NCBI GenBank assembly: GCA_039908345.1
Contig: JAMOBD010000063.1
Span: 1-32,995 of the forward strand
DNA: 32,995 nt
DNA from: Magnetospirillum sp. WYHS-4
GTDB lineage: Bacteria; Pseudomonadota; Alphaproteobacteria; Rhodospirillales; GLO-3
Reading direction: 5' to 3'
This document shows, in pieces, positions 1-5,015 of the stretch (position 1 is the stretch's first letter; each line of letters starts with the position of its first letter). Under the pieces are notes generated by a model. It was given only the letters and a program-made list of their open reading frames with translations, did no database searches and was not told the origin of the DNA. The translations under genes were made by a program, and so were the position numbers.

Positions 1-1
1 G

Positions 2-250
2 GCCCTCGACCCCCGCCAGCCGCGCCCGCGCACCGACCGTTGGATAGCCCTGCTGGCGGCGGTGGACGCCTGGCGCGAACCCGCATTCCCCTTGCTGGGC
101 CGCGACGTGCTGGACCGGGGCATCCCGCGCGGCCCCGACGTGGGGCGGCTGCTGAAGGCGGTACGCCAGTGGTGGGAAGACGAAGACTACCGCCCCGACC
201 GCCCCGCCTGCCTGAAGAAGCTGAAGGCGGAAGCGGGGACGGAGGCGTAG
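2..250 (+). CDS. CCA-adding tRNA nucleotidyltransferase / poly(A) polymerase family, C-terminal end (partial)
   Basis: Only the last 82 codons are in the window; the reading frame is open from base 2 to the TAG at 248-250. The tail contains FPLLGRDVLDRGIPRGPDVG followed by a Trp-Trp helix (VRQWWEDEDY). That is the characteristic end of class II CCA-adding enzymes and poly(A) polymerases of alphaproteobacteria, where a G.D(V/L)...G...GP.(V/I)G...L motif precedes the final helix. Known family role: adding CCA to tRNA 3' ends from CTP and ATP, in the cytoplasm. The nucleotidyltransferase head lies outside the window, so CCA-adding and poly(A)-adding activity cannot be told apart. No clear terminator follows. 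Confidence 0.8.
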   Translation, partial: ALDPRQPRPRTDRWIALLAAVDAWREPAFPLLGRDVLDRGIPRGPDVGRLLKAVRQWWEDEDYRPDRPACLKKLKAEAGTEA

Positions 251-326
251 GCGGGACCGGGCGGTCGCTTGCCATCCGGGCAGGGACGTGGTCTCCTGCC
301 AGGGATGGGAGACCGGGGGAAGGGCG

Positions 327-833
327 ATGGCGGACGACGGGCGGCGTAAATGGGTCTGGGTTTCCGACCCCGACAGCTACGCGGGCGGCGTCCCCTCGGT
401 CCTGGCCGCTTTCGAGGTGGCGTTCGCCCTCTGGCTCTATTGGTGGGCCATTCCCCGGTATTTCGAAACCGACATCCACCTCCGCATCTCCGTCCTCGTC
501 GCCCCCCTGCTCCTCCTGCGGTCCCCGGCGTCCGTCCAGGCGGCGCTGGCGGCGTTCGAGCGATACGACAAGGCGGAGGAAGATTCCCTCCGGTCGCCCC
601 TTGCCTGGGCGGCGATCGGTCTGGGGGGCCTGGCGGGCGCCATGGCCGCAGGGCTGCTGGCCCACGGCTGGCTACCGGGCCACCAAGGATGGGACCTCTT
701 CTGGCGGGCCGCCGTCGTCGGTTGGGCCGGCTTGGAGGTTGCTGTAGCTGTAGCCGGAGGCGTAGTCATGGCAGGTCCTCGGCATTATGTAGCAAGCACA
801 CCTAAGCCCGCGATAGGCACGGCGCCGCCTTGA
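327..833 (+). CDS. Hypothetical membrane protein, probably 3'-truncated
   Basis: I do not recognise this family. I chose the ATG at 327 because GGGGGAAGGG lies just upstream; an in-frame GTG at 288 has no comparable site. The 168-residue product has a short polar start (KWVWVSDPDSYAGG) and hydrophobic stretches around residues 24-42, 54-65, 92-112 and 125-145, so it is probably an inner-membrane protein. After the last hydrophobic stretch the protein turns into an unconvincing polar tail (HYVASTPKPAIGTAPP). The final 32 bases of the ORF overlap the 3' end of vsr on the other strand. The simplest reading is that the original 3' end was replaced when the restriction-modification module arrived, and that the present stop codon belongs to the incoming DNA. 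That is inference. Confidence 0.55.
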   Translation: MADDGRRKWVWVSDPDSYAGGVPSVLAAFEVAFALWLYWWAIPRYFETDIHLRISVLVAPLLLLRSPASVQAALAAFERYDKAEEDSLRSPLAWAAIGLGGLAGAMAAGLLAHGWLPGHQGWDLFWRAAVVGWAGLEVAVAVAGGVVMAGPRHYVASTPKPAIGTAPP

Positions 834-1251
834 TCGCCGTCACCAACTCCTCCACCTTCGCCTGACTTTCCGCCTCGCACTCCCAAAGAACAATCACGGC
901 CCAGCCGGCGGCGGCCAGCGCCGCCCGCACCTCAGCGTCCCGCTTCTTGTTGCGGTTGATCTTGGCTGTCCACCATTCGACCCGGCTCTTGGGAATGCGG
1001 TGGCGGGGGCATCCTTCGTGACCGTGCCAAAAGCATCCATGGACAAGGACGGCTATGCGCCTGGAAGGGAATACAATGTCCGGCCGACCGGGCAGCATCT
1101 TGGCGTGCAGGCGATAGCGTAGGCCAGCGGCCCACAGCGCCCGCCTGACCCTCATCTCAGGGCCGGTATCCTTGCCGCGCACCCTGGACATGACTTGGGA
1201 GCGTGTCATTGGCAGGCGCCGGCCTTTGGATTTCCGGCGCTGCCCCGTCAT
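802..1251 (-). CDS. vsr: Very short patch repair (Vsr) endonuclease
   Basis: The 149-residue product has the full Vsr signature: a start helix (SQVMSRVRGKDTGPE), then LPGRPDIVFP with the metal-binding catalytic Asp near residue 58. This is followed by VHGCFWHGH near 70-78 with the zinc and active-site His/Cys, a W..KI.RN..RD block near 94-105, and GWAVIVLWECE near 116-126. Known role: Vsr nicks next to the T of T:G mismatches that arise when 5-methylcytosine deaminates, and so protects sites methylated by a partner C5-methyltransferase. The start at 1251 is chosen because its ATG overlaps the TGA of the endonuclease gene (ATGA coupling); the frame is open to 1332, but that would add 27 unrelated residues. 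It is the last gene of the four-gene module. The usual Asn of the PKTN motif is replaced (PKSR). Confidence 0.93.
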   Translation of the reverse strand: MTGQRRKSKGRRLPMTRSQVMSRVRGKDTGPEMRVRRALWAAGLRYRLHAKMLPGRPDIVFPSRRIAVLVHGCFWHGHEGCPRHRIPKSRVEWWTAKINRNKKRDAEVRAALAAAGWAVIVLWECEAESQAKVEELVTAIKAAPCLSRA

Positions 1252-2084
1252 CGGATCACTGAGAGGGCGAAGTCGTAATCGACGCGCTCCCGATAGAGTA
1301 TCACACGGTCGGGGAAAATCGTCGCCTGCCATTGGTCGGCGGGTAGAGCCGCGACGATGGCGCTCATGGCCTGCCTCGTCGTAATCGGACCGGTGGGAAT
1401 GGTCAACCTGCTTTCCCGTTGCTCAAAATGGCCAACATTGGCGGCGGCTGGACGCATCCTGCCATTCTGCCCGGGGACAAGATCGGTTTCGAACCGAATC
1501 AGGTACGGTAGCTTCTCTTTGAGTAGCAGCAGAACTTGGTGGGCGCTGTAGTCGCCGGGCGGCACGACGTCCAATTCCCTGTCAACGTCCACGGGGTGCA
1601 TTCGATCGAAGTCGGCTGGTTCCTGCCGTTCGCGGTTATGGCCCGGGTCATTCGAACCGAACCCCGAGTCGTTCCATGTGAGCTGCCGTTCTCCGCGCGC
1701 TCGCATCTCGTCGATGAGGATCGCCTCGACGTCAAACGTGGAGAACACCATCACGCGAACCGCCTTGAACGTCATGTCGTCCGGCTCCAGGCCGATGCGA
1801 TGTTGGATGGTGTCCGAGTGCCTTTCCAAGCGATCGCGGAAGCCGTGCCGCGCGTCGGTCTTGCCGGCGTAAACGGGGTGCCCCTGGTGCAACAGGAGGT
1901 AGGCGCCCTTCGCTCGCTCCGGAATCGCCATCACATGTTCACGCGTCAGCGGCGCTGACTCTACGCCATCGAAAAACATCGGCAACTGCTCTTTCAGCAC
2001 GCGCACGACATCCATTTCGAATTCGTCGTAACCTGGAATCCTGGCTACTACGACTTCGCCGGCTGGCCTTGGACGCCGGGCCAT
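1248..2084 (-). CDS. Type II restriction endonuclease, GIY-YIG nuclease fold, Eco29kI family
   Basis: The 278-residue product carries a GIY-YIG core: AYLLL (Tyr62), VYAGKT (Tyr72), RDRLERH (Arg85, His89), VEAILIDE (Glu120) and TWND (Asn138). It is followed by GFGSNDPGHNRERQ and a D..HP block near 159-164. The spacing and the GFG..DPG..R stretch match the Eco29kI group of restriction enzymes, which cleave CCGCGG. Specificity here is therefore inferred, not shown. The gene starts in TGATG overlap with the methyltransferase and ends in ATGA overlap with vsr, so the three are translated as a unit, methyltransferase first. Residues from about 180 to 278 (starting YSAHQVLLLLKEKLPYLIRF) go beyond the usual length of roughly 210-215 residues and have no fold I can name. 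All catalytic residues are present, so it is probably active. Confidence 0.85.
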   Translation of the reverse strand: MARRPRPAGEVVVARIPGYDEFEMDVVRVLKEQLPMFFDGVESAPLTREHVMAIPERAKGAYLLLHQGHPVYAGKTDARHGFRDRLERHSDTIQHRIGLEPDDMTFKAVRVMVFSTFDVEAILIDEMRARGERQLTWNDSGFGSNDPGHNRERQEPADFDRMHPVDVDRELDVVPPGDYSAHQVLLLLKEKLPYLIRFETDLVPGQNGRMRPAAANVGHFEQRESRLTIPTGPITTRQAMSAIVAALPADQWQATIFPDRVILYRERVDYDFALSVIR

Positions 2085-3235
2085 CAGGCCGCCCGCCGTG
2101 TCGGATGCGCGTCACCGAGGGTCCGAGCCATCCACTCGCCCAGGGATTGGGCCAGTTCCACCGGAACGGCGTTGCCGAGCTGCCGCATGCTCTCGCTCCA
2201 CGAAGACAGGAACGACCAGTGGTCGGGCAAGCCTTGCAGGCGCGCGGCCTCCCGAATGGTGAAATACCGCACCGAACCGTCGTCCCGGACCATCATGTTT
2301 TCGCCGCCAGGTACACCATGGTCCCCCGCCTTGAGCGCCTTGGCCGGCTCGTCCAACGGGCTGCCGGTATGGCCAGGATAGACCTTGGCGCCGTCCTGCC
2401 GAACATGGTTGTTCAGCCCGTTCGGCTCGCCCAGGTTGGTGATCGTGTCCCGAACGGTTCTCCACGCGGCCTCCTTAGGCCGCTGGTTGTTGGAGCGCAT
2501 GCGCGCTACGGCGCGACGGTCAGCGTCGGCCTGGGGGCCGGCGGCCGGCATCCGCATCCCGTGCCGCTCCCAATATTCTCCCGAAATCCACTGGTCCCAA
2601 AGGAGGCGATCACGGGAATGGGTGGGGGTGGGCTCCTCCAGGTTAATGCCGAGGTCGCGCCGAACGCCGGCCACCACCACGCGATGTCGCTTCTGGGCTG
2701 CGCCGTAGTCCGCAGCGTTGACCTTGACCACGATCACGTCGTACTCGGCTGGGGCCTTGACGAGACGCGCCAAGTGGGCGGCGTGTTCCTCGCCCTCGCG
2801 ACGCGTCAGGCCGGGAACCGCGAGATGGGCCTTGATCCAGGCCAGGTAGTCGGCGAAGGCCGGACGGGCAAGCCCTCGGACGTTTTCGAACAGGAAGGCG
2901 CGCGGGCGCAATTCGCGCACGGATCGGATGGCTTCGGGCCACATGTCGCGGGCGTCGTTGTCGCCCTTGTGCTTGCCGCCGATCGAGAACGGTTGGCAAG
3001 GGGGGCCTCCAGCGGCCAGCCAGACTTCCCCGCCGATCTCGGACCAATCGATGGCGCGCACGTCGCCCTGGACGAAGGGCCAGTCGCGGGCGTGTTCAAC
3101 CCCTCTGGCCTTGTTGTGCTCCAGCGTGGCGCAGGCGTCGGCGTTCCACTCCACCATCTTGGCGTGCTCGAAGCCGGCGCGGGCCGTGCCAAGCGCCAAA
3201 CCACCGCAACCACTGAATAGCTCGACGCTGCGCAT
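2084..3235 (-). CDS. DNA (cytosine-5) methyltransferase of the restriction-modification module
   Basis: All ordered motifs of m5C methyltransferases are visible in the 383-residue product. Motif I is ELFSGCGGLALG (residues 5-16); motif IV is GGPPCQPFS with catalytic Cys80; motif VI is ENVRGL. Motif VIII is QKRHRVVVAG, motif IX is RYFTIREAARLQGLP, and motif X is QLGNAVPVELAQSLGEWM. The variable target-recognition region lies between VIII and IX. It transfers a methyl group from S-adenosylmethionine to a cytosine in the target, presumably CCGCGG given the linked nuclease. I chose the ATG at 3235 because GGAGG sits five bases upstream; an ATG at 3256 overlaps the regulator's stop (ATGA) but has no ribosome site. 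The gene lies between the regulator and the endonuclease, so methylation should precede restriction when the module enters a new cell. Confidence 0.93.
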   Translation of the reverse strand: MRSVELFSGCGGLALGTARAGFEHAKMVEWNADACATLEHNKARGVEHARDWPFVQGDVRAIDWSEIGGEVWLAAGGPPCQPFSIGGKHKGDNDARDMWPEAIRSVRELRPRAFLFENVRGLARPAFADYLAWIKAHLAVPGLTRREGEEHAAHLARLVKAPAEYDVIVVKVNAADYGAAQKRHRVVVAGVRRDLGINLEEPTPTHSRDRLLWDQWISGEYWERHGMRMPAAGPQADADRRAVARMRSNNQRPKEAAWRTVRDTITNLGEPNGLNNHVRQDGAKVYPGHTGSPLDEPAKALKAGDHGVPGGENMMVRDDGSVRYFTIREAARLQGLPDHWSFLSSWSESMRQLGNAVPVELAQSLGEWMARTLGDAHPTRRAA

Positions 3236-3252
3236 TTTCCCCTCCAGCGTGT

Positions 3253-3429
3253 TCATTTGAACGGCAGTAGCGGGCCGCCCTCGGCCTTCTCTATGAGGTC
3301 ATCGACCGCCCGTTTGATCAGCCAAGCGATCTCGACCTTGTTCGCCTTCGAAATGCGCTCCAACGCCTCGCGCTGCTCCACAGTGAAGGTGGTGGTGATC
3401 CGCCTGGCGTTCTTACCGTCCTTACCCAT
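3253..3429 (-). CDS. Small ribbon-helix-helix (CopG/Arc-like) DNA-binding protein, putative controller of the RM module
   Basis: The 58-residue protein from the ATG at 3429 begins with a basic tail (GKDGKNARR). A short beta strand with alternating residues follows (ITTTFT), then two helices (VEQREALERISKANK and VEIAWLIKRAVDDLIEKAE). This is the CopG/Arc/MetJ pattern of dimeric regulators that insert a beta ribbon into the DNA major groove. It is the first gene of the minus-strand module, directly behind the promoter and the CCGCGG palindrome, and its TGA overlaps an ATG of the methyltransferase frame. I infer that it regulates the module. The frame is open to 3501, but those codons cross the palindrome and are unlikely to be translated. 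Most known RM controller proteins are helix-turn-helix C proteins, so this type would be unusual. Sequence similarity in so short a family is weak evidence. Confidence 0.72.
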   Translation of the reverse strand: MGKDGKNARRITTTFTVEQREALERISKANKVEIAWLIKRAVDDLIEKAEGGPLLPFK

Positions 3430-3452
3430 GGGCCGAGTCTCCCTGCGGGAAT

Positions 3453-3489
3453 CCGCGGTGGTTGTCAGTACTCCGCGGATATCCGCGGA
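3453..3489. promoter_or_regulatory. Putative operator: three CCGCGG sites, two in an 18-bp palindrome
   Basis: CCGCGG occurs at 3453-3458, 3473-3478 and 3483-3488. The last two lie inside TCCGCGGATATCCGCGGA (3472-3489), which is identical to its own reverse complement. All three share the longer word ATCCGCGG: direct at 3451-3458, inverted at 3473-3480, direct at 3481-3488. The array begins where transcription from the candidate promoter at 3497-3525 would start and ends about 20 bases before the regulator's ATG. It could be the binding site of the ribbon-helix-helix protein, a methylation-sensitive switch acted on by the methyltransferase, or both. The pattern is seen directly; the function is inferred. 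Confidence 0.6.
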
Positions 3490-3496
3490 CCTCGGC

Positions 3497-3525
3497 AGCA
3501 TCCCTCTTTAGGGTTGTAGCGTCAA
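3497..3525 (-). promoter_or_regulatory. Candidate promoter of the RM module
   Basis: On the minus strand a TTGACG -35 element (3520-3525) is separated by 17 bases from GATGCT (3497-3502), a poor -10. The predicted start is near 3490, immediately before the CCGCGG palindrome. The good -35 with a weak -10 fits a regulated promoter, but the -10 assignment is uncertain. Confidence 0.4.
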
Positions 3526-3705
3526 CCCTTCGTGCACCAGATGTGGCGCACGACAAGGAGCACCATAAGAACATTGCGGTCTGTTGTCAATATGTTCCAC
3601 ATAGAGGTGGGGAGGCGCGACATCCTCACCAACCCGTCAACGGGAGAAATACTGCCTGCGGACACAGCCCGGCGCGGAAGGATCGACGACCATCCCTCAA
3701 TCAGT
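3526..3705. other. Gene-free junction between the RM module and a gene remnant
   Basis: I see no convincing gene here. One plus-strand frame is open from an ATG at 3532, but its product has no recognisable domain and no good ribosome site. The stretch from about 3540 to 3610 is visibly richer in A and T than its surroundings, which suggests foreign DNA at the edge of the island. I found no tRNA, integrase, insertion sequence or clear direct repeat. Confidence 0.45.
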
Positions 3706-3837
3706 CGGGCCCGCGACCGCCTGGCCGCCCTGGCGGGAGCCGAAGTCCGGCTGGCGGCGGTGGCTGCCGACAAATACGGCGGGCGGGTGCTGGCCGCGGT
3801 GGCCGATGGAGGGGGCCGCCAGTCCTGGTGCCCCTGA
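3706..3837 (+). pseudogene. Remnant of a thermonuclease (SNase)-like protein C-terminus
   Basis: The plus-strand frame reads RARDRLAALAGAEVRLAAVA, then DKYGGRVLA, then after a shortened stretch GGGRQSWCP and a stop. In staphylococcal-nuclease-like proteins of this group, AR..L..L..G..V.L..V..DKYGGRVLA is followed by about 20-25 residues (a V..DG.DVG..L...GLARPY-type segment) before DGGRR..WC. Here that middle segment and the whole N-terminal nuclease half with its catalytic residues are missing. I read this as a decayed gene carrying both a 5' truncation and an internal deletion. The match rests on the DKYGGRVLA and GGGRQSWC words only, so it is tentative. Confidence 0.45.
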
Positions 3838-3849
3838 GGCGCCCGCCGC

Positions 3850-4530
3850 TTACCCCCGCCACCCGCAGGCTTTCAGCGCGGTACGCATGTGCAGGGGGGG
3901 CGGGGCTTCGGCGGCGACGGGAGGCCTGTCGGTGTAGAGCGGCAGGGAGATGGACCGGGCGTGTAGATGCAGGGGCGTGGCCGCCGCGCCCTCGGTGCCG
4001 CCGTAGACCGCGTCCCCCAGCACCGGGCAGCCCATGGCCTGGCAATGAACGCGGATCTGGTGAGTGCGGCCGGTGCGGGGCTTCAGTTCCAGCCAGGACA
4101 GCCCCATGCCCGCACCCAGAACCCGGTAGTCGGTGACCGCCGTCTGGCCGTCGGCGGCGACGACCATCTTCCAGCCGCGCTTGGGTGTCAGCTTCTTGAG
4201 CGCCAGGTCGATACGCCCTTCGGCCGCCGGGGGGCCGCCGATCACCACCGCCCAGTAGGTCTTTTCCACCCGGCCGGAGGAAAACAGCTTGCCCAGCTTG
4301 CGCAGCGCCTTGTGGTGACGGCCCAGAACCAGGCAGCCGCTGGTATCGCGATCCAGACGGTGGGCAAGCGCCGGCGGACGCGGCAGGCCGAAGCGGAGCG
4401 CGTCGAAGAACTGTTCCAGGTTCTCCCCGCCGCCGGGGCCCGGATGCACCGGCAACCCGGCGGGCTTGTCGAGGATCACGACAAGCGGGTCTTGGAATAG
4501 CACGCGGGCCTGGATGTCTTGCGGCGTCAT
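3850..4530 (-). CDS. RluA-family pseudouridine synthase (no S4 domain)
   Basis: The 226-residue protein contains the family signature HRLDRDTSG with catalytic Asp near residue 60. It also has VVILDKPAGLPVHP near 17-30, KTYWAVV, the ELKPRTGRTHQIRVHC motif near 163-178 and GCPVLGDAVYGG. The enzyme converts uridine to pseudouridine in rRNA or tRNA. The target cannot be assigned: there is no N-terminal S4 RNA-binding domain, which points toward RluA/TruC-type short members rather than RluC/RluD. I chose the ATG at 4530; the frame stays open to 4902, but that would put the start inside the divergent neighbour, and the extra residues are unrelated. A TATAAG element on the minus strand at 4540-4545 lies so close that the mRNA leader would be very short. 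Confidence 0.9.
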   Translation of the reverse strand: MTPQDIQARVLFQDPLVVILDKPAGLPVHPGPGGGENLEQFFDALRFGLPRPPALAHRLDRDTSGCLVLGRHHKALRKLGKLFSSGRVEKTYWAVVIGGPPAAEGRIDLALKKLTPKRGWKMVVAADGQTAVTDYRVLGAGMGLSWLELKPRTGRTHQIRVHCQAMGCPVLGDAVYGGTEGAAATPLHLHARSISLPLYTDRPPVAAEAPPPLHMRTALKACGWRG

Positions 4531-4547
4531 GGGGGAGGCCTTATAGC
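4519..4547 (+). promoter_or_regulatory. Candidate promoter for the 145-aa gene and M48 protease
   Basis: TTGCGG (4519-4524) and TATAGC (4542-4547) are separated by 17 bases, about 30 bases before the ATG at 4576. The -35 lies inside the start of the divergent rluA-type gene. Both elements match the consensus only in part. Confidence 0.3.
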
Positions 4548-4575
4548 ATGGGGAACATTGCGAAGGGAGAAGACC

Positions 4576-5013
4576 ATGGCGACGCTTTTCGTGGCGACCA
4601 GCAAGGCGGCCGGCAAGTGGGGCGGCGACGTGGGGATCGGCAAGCACCTGTACAAGGTCGGGCTGACCGACGGCAAGGCCGACGAGGCCGTGAAGGCGCT
4701 GAACGACGGGAACTTCGCCGGGGCGACCGACTGGAAGCTGGCGCGCAAGGCCGAGACCGACGCGACCGACGAATCCGCGCTGATCGCCAAGGTGGCGCGC
4801 CGCGAGAAGATGGTCGACCCCACCTACTACCCGCGCCTCAAGGGCGAACGCGGGCTGTTCAGCATCAAGCTGGCCAATGTGGAAAACCACATGCTGTTGC
4901 AAATGAGCCTGGCCAACGAACAGCTCAAGCTAGTCAATCCCAAGGCCGCCGATATCGCCGACTACATGATCCACCTGGCGGCGCGGGAGCTTCCTTCCAA
5001 GCCGGAGGAGTGA
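4576..5013 (+). CDS. Conserved-looking hypothetical protein, 145 aa
   Basis: I do not recognise a family with confidence. The ATG at 4576 follows a GGGAGAAG ribosome site, and the stop is two bases before the next gene's ATG, so the pair is probably one operon. The product is soluble and charged, with no signal peptide or membrane segment. It contains HLYKVGLTDG near residues 24-33, which loosely recalls the YK(V/I)G.T strand of GIY-YIG/T5orf172 domains. A later helical part (KMVDPTYYPRLKGERGLFSI and NVENHMLLQMSLANEQLKLV) follows. The nuclease resemblance is too weak to assign a function: the first GIY motif and a clear catalytic Arg/Glu pair are not evident. Confidence 0.7.
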   Translation: MATLFVATSKAAGKWGGDVGIGKHLYKVGLTDGKADEAVKALNDGNFAGATDWKLARKAETDATDESALIAKVARREKMVDPTYYPRLKGERGLFSIKLANVENHMLLQMSLANEQLKLVNPKAADIADYMIHLAARELPSKPEE

Positions 5014-5015
5014 CC

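Noticed and set aside
290-314. 7-bp inverted repeat GGTCTCC/GGAGACC with an 11-base loop after the CCA-adding gene
   Set aside because: There is no T run, the loop is long and the stem is close to the next gene's ribosome site; it is too weak to call a terminator.
2069-3220. 383-residue plus-strand open frame opposite the methyltransferase
   Set aside because: It is antisense to a gene with all methyltransferase motifs; its product is low in recognisable structure. Long antisense frames are expected in GC-rich DNA.
3430-3501. Upstream extension of the ribbon-helix-helix protein
   Set aside because: The extra codons run through the CCGCGG palindrome and the predicted transcription start, and lie outside the fold.
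3532-3705. Plus-strand ORF start at 3532 as a real gene
   Set aside because: The first 58 residues have no domain and no good ribosome site; only the end resembles a known protein, so it is listed as a remnant.
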